From contig CAMYLJ010000026.1 of assembly GCA_947259215.1 (NCBI GenBank), positions 62,001 to 126,000 of the forward strand: a stretch of 64,000 nt of DNA, in the 5' to 3' direction. The notes below the pieces were generated by a model. It saw only the letters and a list, made by a program, of their open reading frames with translations. It did no database searches and had not been told where the DNA came from. The position numbers and the translations under genes are program-made. This DNA comes from an uncultured delta proteobacterium (GTDB lineage Bacteria > Myxococcota_A > UBA9160 > JAFDET01). This document shows positions 47,755-55,736 of the stretch, piece by piece. Each line of letters starts with the position of its first letter. The stretch's first letter is position 1.

Positions 47755-48146
47755 AGGCTCACGGAGAGGGCGGCGAAGATCGCAAAGGCGCCGAGCCCCA
47801 TGATCCAGCCGCCGCCGTCCTCCTCGCGCAGGTTCCAGACCAGCATGGCGACCGCGACCTGCGCCACGTAGATCGTGGCCAGGGGCCAGACCCACGTGCG
47901 CTCCTTCCAGAAGCCCCAGGCCAGCACCGCGTAGACCGCCCAGTGCAGCGGCTCGGTGAGCTTGGCCTGCATGCCGCGCAGCTCGAAGCCGAACCAGACG
48001 TCCTCCGCCAGCGCGATGTCCTGGTAGAGCGGCTTGATCAGGATATCGAAGGGCGAGTAGATGAGCGCCATGAAGGCGCAGAAGAGGAAGGTGGCGCCCA
48101 CGTACCAGGGGTGCCGGCCGAGCCACGCGCGCAGGCTGTCGATCAT
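47724..48146 (-). CDS. small multi-pass membrane protein
   Basis: A 140-residue protein with four membrane helices (ATFLFCAFMALIYSP, AVYAVLAWGFWKERTW, TIYVAQVAVAMLVWNL, GLGAFAIFAALSVSLW). Its stop lies inside the DUF192 gene. No known family recognised. Confidence 0.6.
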   Translation of the reverse strand: MIDSLRAWLGRHPWYVGATFLFCAFMALIYSPFDILIKPLYQDIALAEDVWFGFELRGMQAKLTEPLHWAVYAVLAWGFWKERTWVWPLATIYVAQVAVAMLVWNLREEDGGGWIMGLGAFAIFAALSVSLWRARPRAAS

Positions 48147-48174
48147 GCAGCCAGTCTACCCGAACGGGCTCGGC

Positions 48175-49419
48175 TCAGGCGTCGCCCGTCCAGCGCGCGC
48201 GGGGCCGCACCAGGAAGCCGGCCTCGAGCTGCTCCAGCACGTGGGCGATCCAGCCCGCGCAACGGCCCACGGCGAAGAGGCCCGCCGCCGCGCCGGGCGC
48301 GAGCCCGAGGGACGCGCAGACGGCCACCAGGCCGACGTCGATGTTGGGGGACGGCCGGCCCGCCCGGGCCGCGGCGTCCACCAGCCCGAGCAGCGCGCGG
48401 GCCGAGCGGGTGCGCGAGTCGCGGGCGCAGGCGAGGAGGGGCGGCGTGCGCGGGTCGCCGCCTCCCCGGTAGAGGGGATGACCGAAGCCGGGAATGAGCT
48501 CGCCGCGCCGCAGGCGCTCGTGCATCACCCGCTCGGCCTGCTCGGGGCTACCGATCTCCTCGACGATGGCCTCGACCTGCTCCGTCCCGCCGCCGTGGAG
48601 CGGTCCGGAGAGTGCGCCCAGCGCCGCACTGACGCAGGCGTAGAGGTCGGCGCGCGTCGAGGCCGTCACCCGGGCGGCGAACGTCGACGCGTTCAGCTCG
48701 TGATCTGCGCAGGCGACGAGGGCGACCTCCAGGGCCTCGAGGGTGCGCGGGCCCGGACGCGCACCGAGCGCGACCGCCACCGCGTGGGCGGTGCTCGGCG
48801 CGCCGAGCGCGTCGGCCACCCGCCCCGGGTCGAGGGGCAGCGCCAGGGCCGCGGCCAGACGTCGGACGAGCGTGCGGCCGCGGGGAAGCAGCGCTTCCGG
48901 TCGCACGTCGTAGCGGCCCGCGTCGGCCAGGGCGAGGGCCGGGACCGCCAGGCGCAGGGCGGCCAGGGGGCGCGAGCCCGGGGGCAGGAGGCGCAGCAGG
49001 TCGGCTTGGCGAACCCCGAGGTCTACCGGGTCCCAGCCGGGCGCCGGCGGGGCGTCGCGCTCCGGGAGGCTCCCCGTCCAGAGCAGCTCCGCCACGGGCT
49101 CGAACCCGTAGCCGTCCTCCAGCAGGTCGCCCAGCGGGAGGCCGCGGTACTCCGGGCCCCGCTCGCCGATCCGCGTCACCGACGACTCGAGGACCGGCTC
49201 GCCGAAACGGAGCGCGGAGCCCGGGCCGGTCGCCGCGCGGCCCCGGCGCCGGGCCAGCAGGCGCTCCACCTCGCTGCGCGGGTAGCGCCGCGCGCGTCCG
49301 CCCTCGCCCGGCGCGCTCTGGAGCAGGCCGCGGCTCACGTAGGCGTAGAGGGTGGGGAGCTTCACGCCCAGCAGGCGGGCGGCCTCGGCGGCGCTCAGGG
49401 TCTCGGCGAGGGCAGGCAT
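48175..49419 (-). CDS. citrate synthase-family enzyme with N-terminal HTH
   Basis: A 414-residue protein. Residues 1-60 form a helix-turn-helix of the excisionase/MerR type (LSAAEAARLLGVKLPTLYAYVSRG ... RYPRSEVERLL). The rest is a citrate synthase: SALRFGEPVLESSVTRI, DHELNASTFAARVTAST, GPLHGGGTEQVE, GFGHPLYRGGGDPR (catalytic His) and NIDVGLVAVCASLG with the catalytic Asp. It is divergent from a second citrate synthase; a perfect palindrome lies between them. Confidence 0.85.
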   Translation of the reverse strand: MPALAETLSAAEAARLLGVKLPTLYAYVSRGLLQSAPGEGGRARRYPRSEVERLLARRRGRAATGPGSALRFGEPVLESSVTRIGERGPEYRGLPLGDLLEDGYGFEPVAELLWTGSLPERDAPPAPGWDPVDLGVRQADLLRLLPPGSRPLAALRLAVPALALADAGRYDVRPEALLPRGRTLVRRLAAALALPLDPGRVADALGAPSTAHAVAVALGARPGPRTLEALEVALVACADHELNASTFAARVTASTRADLYACVSAALGALSGPLHGGGTEQVEAIVEEIGSPEQAERVMHERLRRGELIPGFGHPLYRGGGDPRTPPLLACARDSRTRSARALLGLVDAAARAGRPSPNIDVGLVAVCASLGLAPGAAAGLFAVGRCAGWIAHVLEQLEAGFLVRPRARWTGDA

Positions 49420-49430
49420 GGATTGATTAC

Positions 49431-49444
49431 TATCAACATTGATA
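49431..49444. promoter_or_regulatory. palindromic operator between the divergent citrate synthases
   Basis: TATCAA-CA-TTGATA has perfect 6-bp arms in an AT-rich gap of about 80 bases. It lies 12-25 bases from the ATG of the HTH-citrate synthase. Its right arm could also serve as a -35 element for the rightward gene. Confidence 0.65.
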
Positions 49445-49465
49445 CATTTTGTAAAGTCATATAGC
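49439..49465 (+). promoter_or_regulatory. possible promoter for the rightward citrate synthase
   Basis: TTGATA (49439-49444) and TATAGC (49460-49465) resemble -35/-10 boxes with a short 15-base spacing. The operator covers the -35 half. Confidence 0.35.
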
Positions 49466-49500
49466 ATCCGCGCCGACCCGAGACCCCGAAGGAGGGACCC

Positions 49501-50586
49501 ATGGCGAGCGGAGGACTCGAGGGCGTGGTGGTGGCCGAGACCCGGCTGTCCCAGCTGGACGGTGCGGCCGGCCGGCTGGTGATCCGCGGGCGGTCGATCG
49601 AGGAGCTGACCGGCCGCATCGGCTACGAGGAGATGTGTGCCCTGCTGTGGCACGAAGACCTGGCTGCGGCCGAGGCGCTGCGACATCGGCTGGGCGGCGC
49701 GCGCCGGCGGGCCTACGCGCGCCTCGGCGACCTGGGCCAGGCGCTGGCCACGCCGAGCGGCATGGACGCCCTGCGGGCCGCCATGGCCCACCTCTCCGGC
49801 GCTGCCGCCGAGGACCCGGTGGAGATCACCGCGGCGGTGGGGGTCTTCGCGGCCGCCTGGGTGCGCCGGGCGCGCGGCTTCGAGCCGCTCCCGCCGGACC
49901 CGGCGCGGGGCCACGCCGAGGACGTCCTGCGCATGATCCACGCGCGCGTGGTCGAGCCCGCGCGGGTGGCGGCCCTGGACGCCTACCTGGTCACCGCCGC
50001 CGAGCACGGCATGAACGCCTCCACCTTCACCGCCCGGGTGGTGGCCTCCACCGGCTCCGACAGGGCCTCCGCCGTAGTCGCCGCCATCGGCGCCCTCAAG
50101 GGCCCGCTCCACGGCGGCGCGCCGGGCCCAGTGCTCGACATGCTCGACGCGATCGGCGCTCCGGAGCACGCGGAGGCGTGGCTGTTGGAGGAGCTGGCCG
50201 CGGGCCGGCGGGTCATGGGCCTCGGCCACCGCGTCTACCGGGTGCGCGATCCGCGCGCGGCGGTCTTCGAGCGGGCGGTCGAGCGCCTTCGCAAGGAGGG
50301 CGTGCACTCGGAACGCTTGGAGCTGGCGCAGGCCGTGGAACGGATCGCCGTCGACGTGCTGCGCAAGCGCCATCCCGGCCGGAACCTCGACGCGAACGTC
50401 GAGTTCTACACCGCGGTTCTGCTGGATGCGGTCGGGCTCCCCCGCGCGCTCTTCACGCCCATCTTCGCGGTGGCTCGGGTGGCGGGCTGGCTGGCGCACG
50501 TCGCCGAGCAGCGCGAGAGCGGGCGGCTCATCCGGCCGACCTGCCGCTACGTGGGTCCGCTTCCCCCTACGCGCGAGGTGGCCTGA
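49501..50586 (+). CDS. citrate synthase-family protein
   Basis: A 361-residue citrate (or methylcitrate) synthase. It has GLEGVVVAETRLSQLDGAAG, the RGRSIEELTGRIGYEEMCALLWH block, EHGMNASTFTARVVAST (His), GPLHGGAPGPVLDML, MGLGHRVYRVRDPRA (catalytic His) and ANVEFYTAVLLDAVGLP. In the last motif Glu stands where citrate synthases usually have the catalytic Asp (NVDF). It condenses acetyl- or propionyl-CoA with oxaloacetate, if still active. ATG start with AGGAGGGA upstream; the following TauE/SafE gene starts in its stop. Confidence 0.88.
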   Translation: MASGGLEGVVVAETRLSQLDGAAGRLVIRGRSIEELTGRIGYEEMCALLWHEDLAAAEALRHRLGGARRRAYARLGDLGQALATPSGMDALRAAMAHLSGAAAEDPVEITAAVGVFAAAWVRRARGFEPLPPDPARGHAEDVLRMIHARVVEPARVAALDAYLVTAAEHGMNASTFTARVVASTGSDRASAVVAAIGALKGPLHGGAPGPVLDMLDAIGAPEHAEAWLLEELAAGRRVMGLGHRVYRVRDPRAAVFERAVERLRKEGVHSERLELAQAVERIAVDVLRKRHPGRNLDANVEFYTAVLLDAVGLPRALFTPIFAVARVAGWLAHVAEQRESGRLIRPTCRYVGPLPPTREVA

Positions 50587-51247
50587 TGGACCCGGGCGCC
50601 CTCGGCGTACTCGCCGTGGGCGCCCTCGTCACCTCCGCCTTCACGGCGGCCGTCGGGCTCGGCGGCGGCATCGTCCTGCTGGCGCTGATGCTGCTCTACC
50701 TGGAGCCGCTGGTCGCGATCCCGATCCACGGCGCGGTGCAGCTGGCGTCGAACGCGACCCGCACCGCGATCCAGCGCGAGCACGTGCGCTGGCCGCTGGT
50801 GGCGCGCTTCGCGCCCGGCCTGGTTCCGGCCGGCGTGCTCGGGATCTGGCTGCTCCAGGACGTGCCCCCGACCGCCGCGCGCGCGGTCATCGGCGTCTTC
50901 GTGCTGGCGGCGCTGTGGGCGCCGCGCCTGCTGTTCCTGGGACTCGATCCGGCGGAGGCACACCCGACCCGGCGCTTCGTGTGGCTCGGGTTCGGTGTCG
51001 GGTTCCTGAACACCACCGTCGGTGCCACGGGTCCCGTGCAGGGGCCCTTCTATCGCGGCATCGGGCTCTCGCGCCCTGGGCGCTGCCCCTCGCGGTGCTG
51101 GTCGTCTGCGTGTGGGCCGGGACCTGGCTCGGGAGCCACCTGCTGGAGCGTCTCGACGAGCGGACCTTTCAGTGGCTCTACCGGATCACGCTCACCGCGG
51201 TGGCCCTGCGGCTCGCGGTCTGGGAACCGTGGCTCGCGCTGCGCTGA
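50586..51247 (+). pseudogene. TauE/SafE-family exporter, frameshifted by an internal deletion
   Basis: The first part, from ATG 50586, encodes a TauE/SafE membrane protein: SAFTAAVGLGGGIVLLALML, HGAVQLASNATRTAIQREHV, VWLGFGVGFLNTTVGATGPV. After GIGLSR near 51070 the frame breaks. The expected C-terminus (ALPLAVLVVCVWAGTWLGSH ... YRITLTAVALRLAVW) continues in another frame to the stop at 51247. About 35-40 residues typical of the family are missing at the junction, so a deletion rather than a single-base error is likely. Confidence 0.8.
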
Positions 51248-51260
51248 GAGCGCGAGGCGG

Positions 51261-51335
51261 CTAGCAGGCCGACCCAAGACGAAGTCTTGAGTCGGCTTGC
51301 GCCGCAAACGGAGTCCTTCGGGCTCCGTCAGCTAG
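51261..51335. repeat. 75-bp two-hairpin repeat, copy 1
   Basis: 73 of 75 bases match 63150-63224. It contains CCGACCCAAGAC/GTCTTGAGTCGG around GAA, and ACGGAGTCC/GGGCTCCGT around TTC, with CTAGC/GCTAG at the two ends. It lies between the broken TauE/SafE gene and the convergent Coq4-like gene, whose TAG stop is in the right end. Likely a REP-like element or bidirectional terminator. Confidence 0.8.
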
Positions 51336-52072
51336 CTGTTCTGGAGGGCGGGAGCGCCGTCGGAGCGGAGCTGCTCGTAGGTGTCCACGGGCTCGACACG
51401 CAGGCGTCGTCGCACCTCTTCCAACGGAAGCGGAAGCAGCGCCTCCCAGTCGGCGGCGGGCAGGAAGGCCGCGCCGCGACCGCGCCGGTAGCCGCCGCGC
51501 ACCGTTGCCACCGCCTCGTGGGCGCCGCCGCGCCAGAGACGGTAGAGCCCGTAGGCCACGATCAGACCGATGCCCCGGTTGCGGGTCTGCGCGTAGGTGA
51601 AGGCGAGGAGCGCCGCCTCGCCGATGAGATCGCGCTGGTAGCCGGTCACCACGTGCCAGAGGTCGTGCATGTCGCGCAGGCGCTCGGACAGGACCGTGGC
51701 CTCGGGTCCCAGGGGATGGACCTCTTCGCGTGCGCTCTCGTCGCTGGCCTCCACCAGGCCGTCCGCCGAGATCTTCTCCGCATCCATGAAGCCTGCGTAG
51801 CTCCAGCCGAGGCTGCCCTCGGGGAGCGCGCGCAGGCCGTCGCGGTCGCCGAGCACGGGCAGCAGGCTGCGGCGCTCGCGCAGGATGCGGGCCCCCTCCG
51901 GATCGGCCTGGACGCGGCGCAGAACGCCGCGAAACGACGTGCCCGAGGCCGCGCGGATCACCTGGAACACCTGCCCCGTGTCGTCGGGGTTGGCCGACAG
52001 GGCGCGCAGCGCGCGGATCGCCTCGAGCGGGCGGAAGCGATCCGGGGGAGGGGCGTCGGGGCTCGGGTTCAC
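51332..52072 (-). CDS. Coq4-like ubiquinone-biosynthesis protein
   Basis: A 246-residue protein with the Coq4 zinc motif HDLWHVVTGYQRDLIGE (HDxxH-x11-E) and the surrounding LRDMHDLWH and ALLAFTYAQTRNRGIGLIVA blocks. Coq4 organises the CoQ-synthesis complex in mitochondria, and a C1 oxidative decarboxylation role has been described. GTG 52072 is the most credible start. Its stop codon lies in the right end of repeat copy 1. Confidence 0.8.
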   Translation of the reverse strand: MNPSPDAPPPDRFRPLEAIRALRALSANPDDTGQVFQVIRAASGTSFRGVLRRVQADPEGARILRERRSLLPVLGDRDGLRALPEGSLGWSYAGFMDAEKISADGLVEASDESAREEVHPLGPEATVLSERLRDMHDLWHVVTGYQRDLIGEAALLAFTYAQTRNRGIGLIVAYGLYRLWRGGAHEAVATVRGGYRRGRGAAFLPAADWEALLPLPLEEVRRRLRVEPVDTYEQLRSDGAPALQNS

Positions 52073-52145
52073 GACCCGAAAGGTGACACACGGCTCGGGA
52101 GCCCGCCCGTTGACAGCAGCCGGGGCGGGGGCTTTGCTCGGATGC

Positions 52146-53207
52146 ATGCGGCGCGCGCTCGCAGCACCCTTCCTGCTGGTCGCCGTCGGCTGCTCCCCGC
52201 CGGCGTGGACGCCGCCCGCCCCGCCGGCCTTCGATCCCACCACCCTGTACGCGCCCCACGAGCGCGACGGCCGCTTCTTCACCCCCTGGGCGGCCTTCCC
52301 GGTGCGCTTCGGCGACGGCCTGCGCTGGTGGCTCTCCCGCAACCCCTACGACAAGTCGAAGACCCCCGAGGCCCCGCGCGTCGTCGCCAACGACGGCACC
52401 AGCCTGGCGGGCCGCGAGGCCTCCGCGTCCGTCACCTGGGTGGGCCACGCCACCCTGGCCGTCCACGACGACGACGACGTCTTCCTCACCGATCCGCACT
52501 GGGGCAAGCGCGCCTTCTGGCCCCGCCGCCAGGTCCCGCCGGGCATCCCGATCGAGGCGGTGCCCGACGACGCCTTCGCGGTCATCTCTCACAACCACTA
52601 CGACCACCTGGACGAGTGGACCGTGGAGCACCTGCCGCCGACCATGACCTGGTTCGTGCCCCTGGGCTACGCGGAGTGGTTCCGCGACCGCGGCCAGGAG
52701 AACGTGGTCGAGCTCGACTGGTGGCAGAGCGCGCAGCACGGCCGCTGGACGGTGACCTGCCTGCCGTCCCAGCACTGGACCCGCCGCGTCGGGATGGGAC
52801 ACAACGAGGTGCTCTGGTGCTCGTGGCTCATCGACTCCGGCGAGCGCCGCTACTACTTCGCCGGTGACACCGGCTACTTCCACGGTTTCAAGGAGTTCGG
52901 CCGCCGCTACGGCCCGATCGACGTGGCCATGCTCCCGATCGGCGCCTACGAGCCCCGCTGGTTCATGCACTACCAGCACGTGGACCCGGCCGACGCCTGG
53001 CGCGCCTTCCAGGACCTCGACGCCCGCTGGATGCTGCCCATGCACTGGGGGACCTTCGACCTGACCGACGAGCCGCTGGATCTTCCGCCGCGGGAGCTGC
53101 GTGAGGCGGTCGAAGCGGCCGGTGGCGATCAGGAGCGCGTGCGCGTGCTCGACATCGGTGAGAGATGGCACGTGCCGGAGCCGGAGGTTGCTGACCGCAT
53201 CCCGTGA
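52146..53207 (+). CDS. metallo-beta-lactamase-fold lipoprotein (NAPE-PLD/RomA-like)
   Basis: A 353-residue MBL-fold hydrolase with a lipoprotein signal (ALAAPFLLVAVGC). Metal ligands: VISHNHYDHLD (HxHxDH), LPSQHWTRR, YYFAGDTGYFHG and the terminal MLPMHWGTFDLTDEPL. The layout matches the UlaG/NAPE-PLD-like group, including RomA. Substrate may be a phospholipid or a related ester. ATG 52146 preferred because it gives the signal peptide. Confidence 0.85.
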   Translation: MRRALAAPFLLVAVGCSPPAWTPPAPPAFDPTTLYAPHERDGRFFTPWAAFPVRFGDGLRWWLSRNPYDKSKTPEAPRVVANDGTSLAGREASASVTWVGHATLAVHDDDDVFLTDPHWGKRAFWPRRQVPPGIPIEAVPDDAFAVISHNHYDHLDEWTVEHLPPTMTWFVPLGYAEWFRDRGQENVVELDWWQSAQHGRWTVTCLPSQHWTRRVGMGHNEVLWCSWLIDSGERRYYFAGDTGYFHGFKEFGRRYGPIDVAMLPIGAYEPRWFMHYQHVDPADAWRAFQDLDARWMLPMHWGTFDLTDEPLDLPPRELREAVEAAGGDQERVRVLDIGERWHVPEPEVADRIP

Positions 53208-53228
53208 GGACGGTTCCGTCTCGCGAGA

Positions 53229-54245
53229 TCACGCCTGTCGTCGATGCCGAGGACCGGCGAGCACGAACAGCGCGATGCTCAATGCGAGTAGCGGTACGCT
53301 GCTGGGTTCGGGAATCACGGCCGCGGTGTGGAAGAACCCGAGCGTCCGGAAGATCGATTGCACGTTGGAGTCGGAGGGATCGATCACGACGGCTTCGCTG
53401 AACCCGGGCGTCTTGGCGATCGCTGCGAGTAGCCGGCCGTCCGGCAGGAAATCGACGTCCATCCCCTCGCAGAGCGAGGTCGCCCCCTGGCAGTCGGCGG
53501 GGAATTCGTCCACGAAGGATCCGGCATCGTCGAAGAGCGCCACCCCGCCGTCGACGGCTCCAGCGATGCGGCCTGCGGCGTCGACGTCGAAGGCCAGGAC
53601 TCCCCGATCGAGAAGGATGGTCTCGGAGAAGGCCAGGCTGGATGCGTCGTAGACATCCACGAACGTGGATGGCAGGGAGAACCCACCCGCGTCCTCGACG
53701 AGACGCAGCCCGAAGACCCGCCCGTCCGATGTCACCGCCGCGTCGGTATAGCCTATAGGCACCGCCGGAGAGCTACCCGGAAGCGTTTCCGCGAAACGCT
53801 CGGAGAAATCGTCACTCCGACGGATGCGGATGAGCCCGCTGCCCATCGCCGGCCGGTTCGTCTCCTGATCGGGCGCGAAGATGTAGGTGTCGTTGACCGC
53901 TATGCCGCCGTGCGAGGCTACCGCCCGGCTCGTCCAACCGGGATGCGTTGAGTGGCTCCACTGATCGGTTGCGGGGTCGTAGGTGCTGGCCCAGGCGGGG
54001 GAGACTTCGTTGAACACGGTCATCCTCCCGGAGCCGTCCACGGCGGCGTCGTATCCGGACGGGAAGAACTCTCCAGGAGGGGGATCGATCGGGATCTGCT
54101 GCACGAAGGAGCCGTTGGCGAGGGTGATCTCCATGATCGTGTCCCATTCCACGATGAGGACGTTGCCCGGTGTGAGAGGAGCAGCGCTGGCGCCGAGAGG
54201 CAGCGCCACCGCGACGCAAGACAGCAAGCAGAATCGCACGTTCAC
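53229..54245 (-). CDS. PEP-CTERM-anchored exported protein
   Basis: A 338-residue secreted protein. The signal (FCLLSCVAVALPLGASAAP) is followed by a beta-propeller-like series with repeated 'V...DGRVFGL', 'DVDAAGRIAGAVDGGVALFD' and 'DVDFLPDGRLLAAI' units. The C-terminus VIPEPSSVPLLALSIALFVL plus GPRHRRQA is a PEP-CTERM sorting signal: a PEP motif, a hydrophobic helix and basic residues, cut by exosortase. Start GTG 54245 has AAGGAAAG upstream. No exosortase gene is in the window. Confidence 0.85.
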   Translation of the reverse strand: MNVRFCLLSCVAVALPLGASAAPLTPGNVLIVEWDTIMEITLANGSFVQQIPIDPPPGEFFPSGYDAAVDGSGRMTVFNEVSPAWASTYDPATDQWSHSTHPGWTSRAVASHGGIAVNDTYIFAPDQETNRPAMGSGLIRIRRSDDFSERFAETLPGSSPAVPIGYTDAAVTSDGRVFGLRLVEDAGGFSLPSTFVDVYDASSLAFSETILLDRGVLAFDVDAAGRIAGAVDGGVALFDDAGSFVDEFPADCQGATSLCEGMDVDFLPDGRLLAAIAKTPGFSEAVVIDPSDSNVQSIFRTLGFFHTAAVIPEPSSVPLLALSIALFVLAGPRHRRQA

Positions 54246-54408
54246 GTTCTTTCCTTGCAAGCGCCGACGTTGATTCGAAGGGCGTTGGGCAGGAGGTGGG
54301 CGCAATGCGGGCACGCGTGGCGGATGCACGCTCAGGCGCGGAATTTCCCCCAGGGGGCTCCGGGCGCACCGAGGACAGTGAAGGCTGATCAAGACCAAGG
54401 CATGATTG

Positions 54409-55245
54409 TCAGAACCAGCGCAGCCCAGCCAGCGCGAACCCTACGCCCACCACCAGCAGCAGTCCCCCCGCCGCCGCCCGCGGCGCGTCGAAGGACTGCC
54501 GCCGCAGGCGCGCCACGAGGCCGCCGCCGAAGGCGCCGGCCAGGAAGACGAGCAGCGTGTAGCCGAGCGCGAAGGCGACCATGGAGACTACGGACAGGCC
54601 CGGGATGGCGGGCGCCGCAGACGCCGCCAGCACCGCGGCCAGCAGCGGGCTCGCGCACGGCGTGGTCACCACCGAGAACGCCGCGCCGGCGCCGACGGGT
54701 CCGAGGCGTCGGCCTCCACCGGCCGTGCGCCCGGCGAAGGGCACCGGCGCCAGCTCCAGGGACGCGAGCCCGAAGTAGACGAGTGCGATGCCCACCGCGA
54801 GGAGCATCGGCCCGCGCTGCTCGATCAGCACGAAGCCGGCCAGGTCGCCGACCAGGCCGAGCACCGCCAGCGCCAGCGCCGCGCCCAGCACGAAGCGTCC
54901 CGAGATCGCCAGCGCGCGCGAGCCGCTCGCGTCGGCCGCGCCGATGTAGGCCACGTTGAGCGGCACCAGCGGCAGGATGCAGGGCGAGAGGCTCGCCAAC
55001 AGTCCCGCGGCGAAGCCGATCCCCGGCAGCAGGAACCAGGCGGCGCCCGCGATGGTGTCCTCGGGCCGGACCCCGGCGACGGCGAACTCGCGGCGGGTGA
55101 GACCCGCCGAGAGCGGCTCCCACCAGAGCGCCGCCGTCGCCGCCCCCAGCCCCGCCACTAGCAGCGTCCAGCGGAAGGCCGCGTGGCGCCACGGGGGGAC
55201 GGGGCCGGCAGGGGCGGCGGTGGGGCTCTCGGCGGAGGCGCTCAC
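54409..55245 (-). CDS. CcdA/DsbD-like thiol-disulfide membrane transporter
   Basis: A 278-residue polytopic protein with the two redox cysteines in LASLSPCILPLVPLNVAYIG and VVTTPCASPLLAAV, in pseudo-symmetric halves, as in CcdA and the DsbD beta-domain. It passes reducing equivalents across the inner membrane, likely to the thioredoxin-like protein encoded immediately upstream (overlapping GTGA). Confidence 0.85.
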   Translation of the reverse strand: MSASAESPTAAPAGPVPPWRHAAFRWTLLVAGLGAATAALWWEPLSAGLTRREFAVAGVRPEDTIAGAAWFLLPGIGFAAGLLASLSPCILPLVPLNVAYIGAADASGSRALAISGRFVLGAALALAVLGLVGDLAGFVLIEQRGPMLLAVGIALVYFGLASLELAPVPFAGRTAGGGRRLGPVGAGAAFSVVTTPCASPLLAAVLAASAAPAIPGLSVVSMVAFALGYTLLVFLAGAFGGGLVARLRRQSFDAPRAAAGGLLLVVGVGFALAGLRWF

Positions 55246-55661
55246 GACTTCTCTGCCAGCGCCTCGTTCAGTGCCTGCTCGTACTTGCTGATGTCGGTCT
55301 CGCCCTTCAGGACGGCGACCGGCTCGCGCTTGGCGTCGAGGACCCCGATGGTGCCGGTCTGCGACTTGTACTCCTCGAAGAAGGGCATGAGGCCCATCTT
55401 CTCGGCGGTGGCGCGGGCCGCGGTGATGGTGTCCTTGTTGGTCACGTCCAGGACCACCAGGTCGGCGCGGCCGTCGAACTCGCTCTCGAGCTGCTTCCAG
55501 GTGGGGTTCAGGCGTGTGCAGGTTCCGCACCAGTCGGCGTGGACCTTCACGACGACGGGCTTGGCGTCCGAGGCCGCGCGGCCGCTGGACGCTGCGACGC
55601 CCAGGGTGAAGGCGGCCGCCAGCGCGACCATCAGGAACGTTCGGGTGGACCGGTGGCCCAT
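55242..55661 (-). CDS. exported thioredoxin-family protein
   Basis: A 139-residue thioredoxin-fold protein with a signal peptide (FLMVALAAAFTLGVAASSGRA) and the active site HADWCGTCTRLNP. It probably works in the periplasm with the CcdA-like protein encoded next. Short C-terminal half but all fold elements are visible. Confidence 0.85.
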   Translation of the reverse strand: MGHRSTRTFLMVALAAAFTLGVAASSGRAASDAKPVVVKVHADWCGTCTRLNPTWKQLESEFDGRADLVVLDVTNKDTITAARATAEKMGLMPFFEEYKSQTGTIGVLDAKREPVAVLKGETDISKYEQALNEALAEKS

Positions 55662-55736
55662 GGGTTCTCCTCCTCTGCGGATTGAAGCTCGGATGTCGGG
55701 TCTGCCCCGAAGGATACGCGTCCGCGACGGGCTCGG

